51,302 nucleotides of DNA from Treponema sp. Lineage in GTDB: Bacteria; Spirochaetota; Spirochaetia; Treponematales; Breznakiellaceae. Numbering within the stretch: position 1 is the stretch's first letter; every line of letters begins with the position of its first letter. A program made the translations under genes and the position numbers. The notes under the pieces are model-generated. The model was given only the letters and a program-made list of their open reading frames with translations, ran no database searches and was not told the origin of the DNA. This document shows positions 34,301 through 41,252 of this stretch, piece by piece. The stretch is from NCBI GenBank assembly GCA_031268125.1, contig JAIRXT010000206.1, forward strand, positions 1 through 51,302, given 5' to 3'.

Positions 34301-35235
34301 CACGATTCGTCCTCAACAACATTTTTCTCCACCACCCGCAACCGTGCGCTGCGGGACGGAGGATTCACCCGTTTTTCCGCCTCCCCGGGAGCTACCCCCT
34401 TGGGAGTTAGAACGGTATACCTACCTATCGGTACTTCCGGGAAACAGGTACAGCCCCTGCCCTTGTGCCGGAATAATTCCTTTACCACACGATCTTCCAA
34501 ACTATGAAAACTAATCACCCCCAGACGGCCTCCCGGTTCCAGGGCCAAAAGGGCGGTTTCCAAAAGTTCCCTAAGCCGTTCCGTCTCCCCGTTCACCGCT
34601 ATGCGTAACGCCATGAAGGTTTTGGTGGCGGCGTGGACCGGGCCGTTCCGGTACGAAGCCGGCACCGCCTGTTCCACCAGTTCCCCCAAACTCCGGCTTG
34701 AACGAAGGGCGCCCCGTTTTCTCGCTTCCACTATCGCCCCGGCAATACGGCGGGAATACCGTTCTTCGGCGTTTCTGAACAGCAGATCCGCCAACTCATG
34801 CTCGCTCATGGCGGCAATTAGATCCGCCGCCCCCGGTCCCTGCCGGGGATCCAGCCGCATGTCCAAAGGCTCGTCTTTACGAAAGCTAAAACCCCGGCCG
34901 GATTTTTCATAGTGAAAAAGACTTATCCCCAAGTCGATAAGGATAGTATGGGGCCGCTTAAGCTCCTCAGGATAGGCCGCAAAAAAATTCTGCGCCCATC
35001 CCGAATAAAAGCGAATCCGGTCCCCAAATTCCTTGAGCCGTTCCCCGGCGATTTCCTGAATAGCGGGATCAATATCGATGCCAATAACTTTTAGATCTGG
35101 GAAGCGGGAAAGGAAGGCATAACTATGCCCTCCTTCCCCTAAGGTGGCATCCACCATCAAGTTCCCCCCCCCCTTACGGGGGGCAAGATACTGAATTACC
35201 TCCTCCAGTAACACCGGAGTGTGTACCGCTTCCAT
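34300..35235 (-). CDS. rsmH: 16S rRNA m4C1402 methyltransferase RsmH (MraW)
   Basis: This 311-residue SAM-dependent enzyme methylates N4 of C1402 in the ribosomal P site. It starts with MEAVHTPVLLEEVIQYL; the SAM-binding loop is VDATLGEGGHSYAFL (about 31-45), followed by ILIDLGISLFHYEKSGRGFS (variant of the family's DLGvSs motif, about 99-118), a PLDMRLD motif and GVISFHSLEDRVVKE (about 252). I choose ATG 35235, the usual family start; a TTG at 35256 would add seven residues. It lies between mraZ and ftsL. Confidence 0.95.
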   Translation of the reverse strand: MEAVHTPVLLEEVIQYLAPRKGGGNLMVDATLGEGGHSYAFLSRFPDLKVIGIDIDPAIQEIAGERLKEFGDRIRFYSGWAQNFFAAYPEELKRPHTILIDLGISLFHYEKSGRGFSFRKDEPLDMRLDPRQGPGAADLIAAMSEHELADLLFRNAEERYSRRIAGAIVEARKRGALRSSRSLGELVEQAVPASYRNGPVHAATKTFMALRIAVNGETERLRELLETALLALEPGGRLGVISFHSLEDRVVKELFRHKGRGCTCFPEVPIGRYTVLTPKGVAPGEAEKRVNPPSRSARLRVVEKNVVEDES

Positions 35236-35260
35236 GCCGGACTGTTCCCCTCCCAAATCC

Positions 35261-35719
35261 CTAGGTATCCAGCTTGAAACGCCCCAAAGATCCCAATTTC
35301 CTCAGTACGTCCTTTGTCGCAGGCCGGTTTTCAGCCAACTGGGCCATTAACAATTCTTCGTCCCATACCTCCAAACGATCTTTTCGATTAAGGACCATAC
35401 AATCCTTTTTTAACTCGGCATAACGCCTTATATGCGGCGGCATGGCAATACGGCCCGCCCTGTCAATTTCCGTTTCCATCTTCGGGACAATAAACCGGAA
35501 CTCCAGCAAGTCCCGCTCGTCCTCGGTAAGCGTATCGGCGCTGGTGATCTGCCGGTACAACGGTTCCCAAATTTCAAACTTCATGATCCAGGCGCAGGTT
35601 TGCAGCCCCAGGGTAATCACCAGCCCCCCGGAATAGTTCTCTCTTAACTTGATGGGAATGCCGACCCTTCCCTTGTCGTCCAGCGTACTTGGATATGTTC
35701 CTCCGGCTTCTAATCCCAT
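35261..35719 (-). CDS. mraZ: Transcriptional regulator MraZ
   Basis: MraZ is an AbrB-fold DNA-binding protein that represses its own dcw operon. Two MraZ half-domains are visible: TYPSTLDDKGRVGIPIKLRE (about 8-27) and EIDRAGRIAMPPHIRRYAEL (about 84-103), each with the DxxGR signature. Two ATGs are possible: 35719 (152 residues) has AAAGGTGG upstream, while 35734 (157 residues) has none. TGGG-type MraZ boxes fall just before 35719, which supports that start. It is the first gene of the long minus-strand block. Confidence 0.9.
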   Translation of the reverse strand: MGLEAGGTYPSTLDDKGRVGIPIKLRENYSGGLVITLGLQTCAWIMKFEIWEPLYRQITSADTLTEDERDLLEFRFIVPKMETEIDRAGRIAMPPHIRRYAELKKDCMVLNRKDRLEVWDEELLMAQLAENRPATKDVLRKLGSLGRFKLDT

Positions 35720-35763
35720 CCCACCTTTCCCCATGAAAAATGGCTAAATTTCGGGTTTCCCCA
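35714..35763 (-). promoter_or_regulatory. Candidate MraZ box (TGGGN repeats)
   Basis: On the minus strand TGGGN elements begin at 35763, 35733, 35723 and 35718. The first three are separated by 30 and 10 bases, the ten-base periodicity of known MraZ operators (TGGGN-N5-TGGGN). They cover the predicted transcript start and the ribosome site of mraZ, suiting autorepression of the dcw operon. Confidence 0.45.
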
Positions 35764-35773
35764 CTGTTTTTCC

Positions 35774-35803
35774 AGTATCGTTTATTTGTTTTATTCAAGT
35801 CAA
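35774..35803 (-). promoter_or_regulatory. Predicted promoter of the mraZ (dcw) operon
   Basis: Minus-strand TTGACT (35798-35803) and GATACT (35774-35779) are separated by 18 bases. Transcription would start near 35767 and run into mraZ 50 bases later. It is the only good promoter I see at the head of the 24-kb block. Confidence 0.55.
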
Positions 35804-35919
35804 GGGAAAAATTAAGGGAAAAGCTCTATTACGAACAAAAAAGTTTCCGCCTTTCGCTACACGAATGTATGCGCCTGAATGGGCCAGCCACGGCTCACGG
35901 AATCAGGCTGCTTCGGCCG

Positions 35920-35948
35920 TTGTTACAATCGTGTTTGAACACTAATAT
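35920..35948 (+). promoter_or_regulatory. Predicted promoter of the small-protein/nuclease pair
   Basis: TTGTTA (35920-35925), a 17-base spacer and TAATAT (35943-35948) lie just before the ATG at 35959. The transcript would begin about four bases before that ATG and no ribosome site fits, so translation may be leaderless. Confidence 0.45.
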
Positions 35949-35958
35949 TGGCCTATCT

Positions 35959-36204
35959 ATGTTCATGAACGAGTATTTCATCGTCTTTCCCGAGGGGGAT
36001 GTCCAGGAAATCCCTTCACGGCTCCCGTTAAACGCCGTAGTGGACATCAACGGGCAAACCCTTGACCTGCCCCTGCCCACAAACCGGATGATCGCCTTCC
36101 GGGTATACCGGATAAAGGCGGATGAAGGCCGGGGAAGCAGGGAAACCCTGCATTATCTGGAGCTTCTGAGCGCGGAAGAACTTCTCCCCTATGCGCAGCC
36201 CTGA
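35959..36204 (+). CDS. Small protein of unknown function, divergent from mraZ
   Basis: This 81-residue soluble protein (from ATG 35959; a second ATG at 35965 is also possible) is mainly beta-strand by appearance, with FIVFPEGDVQEIPSRLPLNA, then DLPLPTNRMIAFRVYRIKA and a C-terminal acidic helix (LHYLELLSAEELL). I do not recognise the family and see no signal peptide or membrane segment. The frame remains open back to 35740, but that stretch covers the mraZ promoter and has no ribosome site. Its 3' end overlaps the following nuclease-like gene by 14 bases, so the two are probably co-translated and may act together. Confidence 0.6.
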   Translation: MFMNEYFIVFPEGDVQEIPSRLPLNAVVDINGQTLDLPLPTNRMIAFRVYRIKADEGRGSRETLHYLELLSAEELLPYAQP

Positions 36205-36955
36205 CCCTGCCATCGGGACCCGGCGGGAAAGCGGCCTTCACCGGGCCTTGAAATTCCGCTACAGCGGGCAAAACGGCCATACCGAGCAGGTCTGCGGGGA
36301 ATATGTCTGCGACTGCATTACCGAAACCGGGGAGATTATCGAAGTCCAGACCGGGAGCTTTGGCCCCCTGAAGGAAAAACTCAAAAAACTGGCCGGCCGC
36401 CATCCGGTACGGATCGTCCATCCGGTCATTATCAACAAATACATCGAAACCTACGACACGGAAGCCGTGCTGCTGAGGAGACGGAAGAGTCCCCGGCGGG
36501 GCAGCCCCTGGGACCTGTTCAACAACCTGCTCTATGCCCCGGAACTGCCCCTGCTCAAAAGGGTTTCCGTGGAACTTGCCCTGGTTGACGTGCTGGAACG
36601 GAGGGTCCAGGACGGCAAGGGTTCCTGGCGCCGGGGCAGGGTCAGCATTGCCGGCAGGGAACTGACGGGCTGGCACGAATCGATAGTCCTGAAAAAGCCC
36701 GGAGACTACCGCCGTTTTATCCCCGCCGCCAAAAACGGGGATTTTACCGCCGCTTCCCTGGCCCAGGAAGCGGGAATTCCCGCGGCATTGGCGCGAAAAA
36801 CCCTCTATGTCCTTGGAAAAATGGGAGTTGTGGAACGAACCGGGAAAAAAGGGCGGTCCTATACTTACCGGGCAGCGGGGACACGGCGGATTTCCCAAAG
36901 TCCGGTCAAAGGTCTAAACTTGACCGGGGGTTCCGGGTCAAAAAAAAGGCGGTAA
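36191..36955 (+). CDS. Putative PD-(D/E)XK nuclease-like protein with C-terminal winged helix
   Basis: This 254-residue protein has an N-terminal domain with ESGLHRALKFRY (about 13-24), GEYVCDCITETGEIIEVQTG (about 36-55) and HPVRIVHPVIINKYIETY (about 70-87). The spacing of Glu, Asp and E-x-Q is that of a PD-(D/E)XK nuclease core with Gln replacing the catalytic Lys, as in DUF8091-like proteins. A second part (about 175-222: FTAASLAQEAGIPAALARKT, VLGKMGVVERTG) is a winged-helix DNA-binding domain. It overlaps the small gene before it and ends at a bidirectional terminator. Whether it cuts DNA is unknown. Confidence 0.65.
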   Translation: MRSPDPAIGTRRESGLHRALKFRYSGQNGHTEQVCGEYVCDCITETGEIIEVQTGSFGPLKEKLKKLAGRHPVRIVHPVIINKYIETYDTEAVLLRRRKSPRRGSPWDLFNNLLYAPELPLLKRVSVELALVDVLERRVQDGKGSWRRGRVSIAGRELTGWHESIVLKKPGDYRRFIPAAKNGDFTAASLAQEAGIPAALARKTLYVLGKMGVVERTGKKGRSYTYRAAGTRRISQSPVKGLNLTGGSGSKKRR

Positions 36956-36972
36956 CCACGTTACCGCCTTTT
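36948..36972. terminator. Bidirectional intrinsic terminator
   Basis: GGCGGTAA (36948-36955) and TTACCGCC (36961-36968) form an eight-bp stem with a five-base loop. Seven A residues lie to the left and four T residues to the right, so it can end transcripts from both sides: the nuclease-like gene from the left and the flaA pair from the right. It overlaps the last codons of the nuclease-like gene. Confidence 0.8.
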
Positions 36973-37007
36973 ACCGGAGGGTTCTAAAGCCGCCTTCCAG
37001 ACAATGC

Positions 37008-37730
37008 CTACCAGGAATCCGGCATGTCGTCGGGGTCCCGGTTATTTTCGGTAAACAGATCCGTTACCGCCCTCATGTCGTCAAAGTAGACATAGTAGCT
37101 GCCGAAGGCTTCCAAGGGGTCGGCCCTGATTACCAAACCGGTAACCATAATCCCCATGCTGTTGAAGTAGTGGTAATCCCGCTGAACAACGCCGTTCCTG
37201 CCGTCATCCGCCGCCGGAGGGACCGCTACGGTCAGTTTTCTCCAGCCGGGAAAATCCAGCTTACCGACATAAAGCTCAAAGTCGCGGCCCAGAAAATCCC
37301 GAATCTGCAGGTACAGATCGTGCCTGAAATTCCTGCCGGCCACCCACAAAGATATAGTCTTTGTGATCCCCTCTATCGGGATGGGCCGCTGGGGCCGGAA
37401 GTATATCGACGTATAGCCCCGGCGCAAAAAATCGATCCGGGTACCTAAAACATACTTTTCGGGTATCTGGAACTGTTCTTCATCCTCCAGGGGGACCTTG
37501 GCCGCGGGGCCGCCGGCGAAGAGCCGGCTTGTACTAAAACCGTCATCCGGGGAGATATGGGAAGTCCAGTATCCTTCCATTTCAAATTTATCAACGGAGA
37601 CCTCTTTTAATTCCAGACCCTGGTTAGGTTCCGTACCGATTTCCGTAGGTTCGGCAACGCCAACCTCGTTTTGAGCGAACAGCGACACAGCACAGAAAAG
37701 AACCAAAACGGACAGAATAACACGTTTCAT
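37008..37730 (-). CDS. flaA: Flagellar filament outer layer protein FlaA (second copy)
   Basis: This 240-residue secreted protein has a signal peptide (about 1-19, ending SLFAQ) and a FlaA domain. Matching blocks include YVLGTRIDFLRRGYTSIYFR (about 91-110), the KTISLWVAGRNFRHDLYLQI segment (about 124-143), FPGWRKLTVAVPP and YYVYFDDMRAVTDLF (about 213-227). FlaA coats the periplasmic flagellar filament of spirochaetes, around the FlaB core. It follows a paralogue by 13 bases, an arrangement also known in T. pallidum. The two share the KxxxLWxxGxNxxxDxYLxxRD-like pattern but are clearly diverged. Confidence 0.87.
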   Translation of the reverse strand: MKRVILSVLVLFCAVSLFAQNEVGVAEPTEIGTEPNQGLELKEVSVDKFEMEGYWTSHISPDDGFSTSRLFAGGPAAKVPLEDEEQFQIPEKYVLGTRIDFLRRGYTSIYFRPQRPIPIEGITKTISLWVAGRNFRHDLYLQIRDFLGRDFELYVGKLDFPGWRKLTVAVPPAADDGRNGVVQRDYHYFNSMGIMVTGLVIRADPLEAFGSYYVYFDDMRAVTDLFTENNRDPDDMPDSW

Positions 37731-37743
37731 TTACAGGGCCTCC

Positions 37744-38514
37744 TTAGTTACCCGCCGCAGACCAAAGTTCCTGCACATGGCTGGGATCCGCCAGATCATC
37801 ACCATCATAGAAGGACTCAAAAGTATCGGCCAGCACCTTGAATTGATCCAAATACACATAAAAATCACCGGGCGCCTCGGTGGGCCGGGTCCAAATCCGG
37901 AACTTCACAAAACGAAGACCGGCATAGTTAGGCAGGACCCGTTTGGACTGCCGGATACTGGTTGGGACACTCGCCCGCAGATTCTTCCAGCCTTTGTAGA
38001 CAAGATCCCCCATTTGCAGCACATGAACAACCCCCTGGTAATCCCGGATATAGGCCTCCAGATAGATATCATGGTTGGCGCCCCAAAGCCAGGCATCCAG
38101 ATACTGGACCCGGCCCGGAAGAGGAATTTCAAAAGCCGCCTCCTCTCCGTCGGCCCCGGCGGCCACCGGATAAATATCTATCCAGTTGTAGCCCGGACGC
38201 TGGAAATTACCCAAGATTCCAAGGGACCTATAGTCATTCCCCTGGCGGTTAGCTCCAAACAGCGCCTGGGGCCAGGCGGGAACATAGGTAAGCCTGGGAT
38301 AACCTTCCATTTTGAATCTACTCCCCATCACCTGCCAGGAATACTCATACGAGTTAAGTTCCCCCCCGACAAGCCATTCGTGGGCGGTACTTCCGTCAAA
38401 AGCTTCTATGACAAACGCCTCGGAATTAATGGTAAGTTCATCAGAAAACCCGGAAATACCCGCCGCACATGCCAGAAGAATAAGACAAATAACCCTGAAA
38501 CAACCCTGTTTCAT
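37744..38514 (-). CDS. flaA: Flagellar filament outer layer protein FlaA (first copy)
   Basis: This 256-residue secreted protein starts at ATG 38514 behind AAAGGAGT and has a signal peptide (MKQGCFRVICLILLACAAG). Then come SEAFVIEAFDGSTAHEWLVG, GYNWIDIYPVAAG, VQYLDAWLWGANHDIYLEAY (about 131-150) and FYVYLDQFKVLADTFESFYD (about 216-235), the FlaA fold. A perfect sigma70 consensus promoter lies about 90 bases upstream. Together with the second copy it would form the sheath layer that stiffens the periplasmic flagellum and affects its helical shape. An upstream in-frame ATG at 38547 is ignored. Confidence 0.87.
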   Translation of the reverse strand: MKQGCFRVICLILLACAAGISGFSDELTINSEAFVIEAFDGSTAHEWLVGGELNSYEYSWQVMGSRFKMEGYPRLTYVPAWPQALFGANRQGNDYRSLGILGNFQRPGYNWIDIYPVAAGADGEEAAFEIPLPGRVQYLDAWLWGANHDIYLEAYIRDYQGVVHVLQMGDLVYKGWKNLRASVPTSIRQSKRVLPNYAGLRFVKFRIWTRPTEAPGDFYVYLDQFKVLADTFESFYDGDDLADPSHVQELWSAAGN

Positions 38515-38608
38515 CCAATTACTCCTTTCCACTCTGTTCCATACCAAAGACTGGTTTTATAGAGAAACCCTCGTCCAGGGAACGGTAAAACCATGAACAT
38601 CGAAGATC

Positions 38609-38637
38609 ATTATATTTCTTATCGGTTCTTTTGTCAA
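38609..38637 (-). promoter_or_regulatory. Perfect-consensus sigma70 promoter of the flaA pair
   Basis: Minus-strand TTGACA (38632-38637), a 17-base spacer and TATAAT (38609-38614) match the consensus at all twelve positions. Transcription should start near 38602, giving a leader of about 88 bases. This implies high, vegetative-sigma expression for the sheath proteins rather than a flagellar sigma factor. Confidence 0.85.
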
Positions 38638-38652
38638 ATTCACCAGAATAAT

Positions 38653-39597
38653 CTACCAGAAAAAACCTGGAGGAGCCGGTGAATTGAAAGCCTTTTTCAG
38701 CTTTTCCCGCAATCCGGAATCCCCTACCCTGCCGGGGGGGATGCGGAACCTGGCGGGGACGGACGTTTCTCCCGCCGGGAAGGTGCGAAGGGCCCGGTAT
38801 GCCAGAGCCCAGGGGGAATCATCGCCGATTACCTTGACTTTAGAAGGAGTTAGGGCGGAATCCATCCAGGAATAGAGCAGGGAGGGGACCTCGTTATCCC
38901 GGTTGAGGTATGCCTCCGCAGCCCCCCCCAGGACCACACAGCGAACCTGTCCCCAGGATGAATAACTTGAGGAGAGCTCCAGATAAACGGGAACAAGATT
39001 TTTGTTTTCTTCCTGCAAACCCGCAAGAAAAGCCTCCCGGTGTACCGGAAAATCCCGGTTTTCCTGAAAAACCAGCACGATCCCCCCCGCATCCCCCGCC
39101 AACAGCGCGGCGCAGCGGCCCGCCCGCCAGGAATTGAGGGGAGCATCCGGAAACACAAAGTCCGGCCCCCCTTCACCGGGGGGAAGACGATTCAAACCGT
39201 CCGAAGAACCGGGGCCCTGCCCGATAACCGTAACCCGGACATCTGGCCGCTGCCGGGCGTACCGCTCAAGGCCCCGGGAATAGCGGACAGGCCCCAAAAC
39301 CGCCCCGGGACGCGTTTCCTTTTCCTCAATGGCAAACACCAGAGCCTCCGGGTTTGCGTTTTCCGCGATGGTAACCCGCTCCACCCGCCGGAAAAGCCGC
39401 AGGGAAAGATAAATCTGTTCCGTAAGGCCCCGTCTAAACCCGTAGAGGGCATCAAAACCGGTGTCGCTTACGAACAGGACCGGCGGCCGGTAAAAGAAAA
39501 CCCCCGCCGCCGCAAGAACAAGCAGCGGAAGGCCCGCACGAACCGCGAGCCGTCCAAGCCGGGGTAAACGAAACTGTCTGGATCGGGAAAATTTCAT
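38653..39597 (-). CDS. Membrane-anchored periplasmic protein, binding-protein-like, function unknown
   Basis: This 314-residue protein has a basic N-terminus (RSRQFRLPRLGRLAVR), one transmembrane helix (AGLPLLVLAAAGVFFY, about 21-36) and an extracytoplasmic part. The pattern of alternating strands and helices (PPVLFVSDTGFDALYGFRRG, GGIVLVFQENRDFPVHREAF, SWGQVRCVVLGGAAEAYLNR) resembles type I periplasmic binding proteins such as the BMP/LacI ligand fold, but I cannot name a family. No transport genes are near. It is transcribed towards the flaA pair and ends 16 bases before their promoter. It could sense a ligand or simply be a degenerate receptor. Confidence 0.6.
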   Translation of the reverse strand: MKFSRSRQFRLPRLGRLAVRAGLPLLVLAAAGVFFYRPPVLFVSDTGFDALYGFRRGLTEQIYLSLRLFRRVERVTIAENANPEALVFAIEEKETRPGAVLGPVRYSRGLERYARQRPDVRVTVIGQGPGSSDGLNRLPPGEGGPDFVFPDAPLNSWRAGRCAALLAGDAGGIVLVFQENRDFPVHREAFLAGLQEENKNLVPVYLELSSSYSSWGQVRCVVLGGAAEAYLNRDNEVPSLLYSWMDSALTPSKVKVIGDDSPWALAYRALRTFPAGETSVPARFRIPPGRVGDSGLREKLKKAFNSPAPPGFFW

Positions 39598-39652
39598 AAT
39601 ATCTTATGCAGTGTAGTCTTTCCGGCCAACATTGTAAATTTGGCAGCGCTGC

Positions 39653-39670
39653 TACCCTGTAAACACTAAA
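39653..39670 (+). repeat. 18-bp repeat, left copy (inverted partner at 41338-41355)
   Basis: TACCCTGTAAACACTAAA occurs here and, on the other strand, at 41338-41355. Flanking bases upstream also share CCAAC.AT.GT, so the repeat may be longer and imperfect. The pair brackets the rlmK-type gene. Confidence 0.6.
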
Positions 39671-39756
39671 CGAAACGGAATCATGCGGCGCCTTTTCACC
39701 CGTTCCTATCCTAAGAATTGCTGCGCCGCCCTGCCCGCCGGAAAACGGCCGCCGCC

Positions 39757-39824
39757 CAGCAATTCCGAATTCAAAAAAAATTACGGCTCTTTTCGGATTT
39801 GGAATTTCGAATTCGGAATTGCTG
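39757..39824. repeat. 16-bp inverted repeat around an AT-rich loop
   Basis: CAGCAATTCCGAATTC (39757-39772) is repeated in inverted form at 39809-39824, with 36 bases between. Further GC-rich half-matches (GCCGCC / GGCGGC) lie outside. It occupies the gap between two divergent genes, about 90 bases before the methyltransferase start; it may be a small non-coding mobile element or a structured leader. Confidence 0.6.
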
Positions 39825-39913
39825 CCCGCCGCCGGGCTTATCCCTGGCCGGCCTTTTTGCTATGGTTGGCGTACCAAAAATCCTGGATTCCGGGTGAAGC
39901 AGAGGGGATAACC

Positions 39914-41017
39914 ATGTCAAAACAAGAACTTTCAGCCGTCCCCTCCGCCGGGCGGTTGGAACAAGGGGCGAAACTCCCCGGCGCCGTATCCCAGGCCCTG
40001 ATGCTGGAAAACCGGCTGAGGAAACGGCACAAACACCTGGCTAAATGGGCCAAAAGGTGCGGAATTGGGGCGTACCGGCTCTACGACCGGGACATTCCCG
40101 AAATTCCCCTGGTTATCGACTATTACCGGGGCAGGATCGGGCCTGACGGTCCTCCGGCGGAGGCCCTGGCGGGGGCGCTGTACCGGCGGCCCTACGAAAA
40201 AGATCCCGCCGAGGAGGACGCCTGGCTTGCCGTGATGGAGGGAGCCATGACGGCGGCCCTGGGAATCCCCGGTTCAAAGATTTTCCTGAAGGAGCGCCGC
40301 CGCCTGCGCGGGCGGCAGGAGCAATACGGAAAGCTGGATTTCCCGGGCGGGGGCTTTGAACTGGCGGTTGAGGAGGGGGGCCTGCGGTTCCTGGTAAACC
40401 TGTCGGATTACCTGGATACCGGACTGTTCCCGGACCGGCGGAGACTCCGCGCCCTTATCCGGGAAGATGCGGCGGGAAAGCGGGTGCTGAACCTCTTCGC
40501 CTACACCTGCGCCTTTTCGGTCTACGCTGCCGCCGGCGGGGCGGCCTCGGTGGATTCGGTGGACCTTTCCGGGGGCTACCTGGACTGGGGCAGGCGGAAT
40601 TTCGCCCTCAACGGCATTTCTGCGGGGCGGGCCTTCCGGTTTATCCGGGCCGATGCCCTGCGTTTCCTGGAAAACGCCGCCGGGAAGAGATGGGACCTGA
40701 TCATCCTGGACCCCCCCGCCTTTTCCAACTCAAAAAAAATGACCGGGACCCTGGATACCAGGCGGGACCACCCGGGACTCATCGCCCGCTGCCTGGGCCT
40801 TCTTGCCCCCGGGGGCAGACTCTGGTTCAGCACGGGGACCGGCCGTTTCCGCCTGAACCGGGAGGAAATCGAAAGGCTCCGGCAAGGCGGCCCCCGGAAG
40901 ACAGGTCCCGGAAGCCTTAGAATCGAGGAACCGGGGACGAAAACCATAGACGAGGATTTCAGGGGCAAAAAGCCGCCGCCCTGCTGCCTGTTCTACTACG
41001 GGGATACGCAATCTTAG
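39914..41017 (+). CDS. rlmK: 23S rRNA methyltransferase, RlmK type (stand-alone)
   Basis: This 367-residue SAM-dependent methyltransferase matches the C-terminal (RlmK) half of E. coli RlmL, which makes m7G2069 in 23S rRNA. The entry region ENRLRKRHKHLAKWAKRCGI (about 30-49) and YRLYDRDIPEIPLVIDYY are close to RlmK. The SAM site is VLNLFAYTCAFSVYAAAGGA (about 191-210); the catalytic motif region is LDPPAFSNSKKM (about 261) with DTRRDH following. The THUMP and RlmL halves are absent, so it works alone here. I choose ATG 39914 (MSKQELS); the open frame further upstream crosses a palindrome and is not family-like. Confidence 0.83.
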   Translation: MSKQELSAVPSAGRLEQGAKLPGAVSQALMLENRLRKRHKHLAKWAKRCGIGAYRLYDRDIPEIPLVIDYYRGRIGPDGPPAEALAGALYRRPYEKDPAEEDAWLAVMEGAMTAALGIPGSKIFLKERRRLRGRQEQYGKLDFPGGGFELAVEEGGLRFLVNLSDYLDTGLFPDRRRLRALIREDAAGKRVLNLFAYTCAFSVYAAAGGAASVDSVDLSGGYLDWGRRNFALNGISAGRAFRFIRADALRFLENAAGKRWDLIILDPPAFSNSKKMTGTLDTRRDHPGLIARCLGLLAPGGRLWFSTGTGRFRLNREEIERLRQGGPRKTGPGSLRIEEPGTKTIDEDFRGKKPPPCCLFYYGDTQS

Positions 41018-41068
41018 TACCATGTAAAAACTAAATTGGGATAAAGAAAGGGGCAAAAAAAGAATGTA

Positions 41069-41148
41069 TACCGCGAAGGCGCGCAAAGGATCACGAAGGA
41101 TTGGATTCCGCTGCTTTTCCCTTCCTTCGTGTTCCTGCCTTTGCGGTA
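41069..41148. repeat. Long imperfect hairpin of the ACCGC-AAGG-CACGAAGG type
   Basis: TACCGCGAAGGC..AAAGGATCACGAAGGA (41069-41100) pairs with TCCTTCGTGTTCCTGCCTTTGCGGTA on its right side (about 41123-41148), then a run of T follows. The GCGCAAAGGA/CACGAAGGA wording recurs in many bacterial genomes as an intergenic repeat. It lies 50 bases behind the methyltransferase gene and could also act as its terminator. Confidence 0.6.
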
Positions 41149-41165
41149 AATTTTTTATACAAAAG

Positions 41166-41195
41166 GCTGTTCCAAAACTGAAGTTTTGGAACAGC
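41166..41195. repeat. Palindromic hairpin element, copy 3
   Basis: GCTGTTCCAAAACT and AGTTTTGGAACAGC are perfect 14-base arms around a two-base loop. It is the best-preserved member of the family also seen at 2738-2765 and 10975-11005. Confidence 0.75.
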
Positions 41196-41252
41196 AGCCT
41201 TCCCCGGTTTAACACAATGGAAATTCAGAAATGTATGCCAAGTAACACGGGG

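Noticed and set aside
35740..35958. N-terminal extension of the small gene upstream of 35959
   Set aside because: It would cover the mraZ promoter, has no ribosome site and has an unprotein-like composition; a promoter fits just before 35959.
37777..38562. 261-codon plus-strand ORF opposite flaA
   Set aside because: Antisense to a clear FlaA gene with signal peptide, ribosome site and consensus promoter.
39683..39913. In-frame extension of the rlmK-type gene
   Set aside because: It runs through an inverted repeat, has no family similarity, and the ATG at 39914 matches the usual start of the enzyme.
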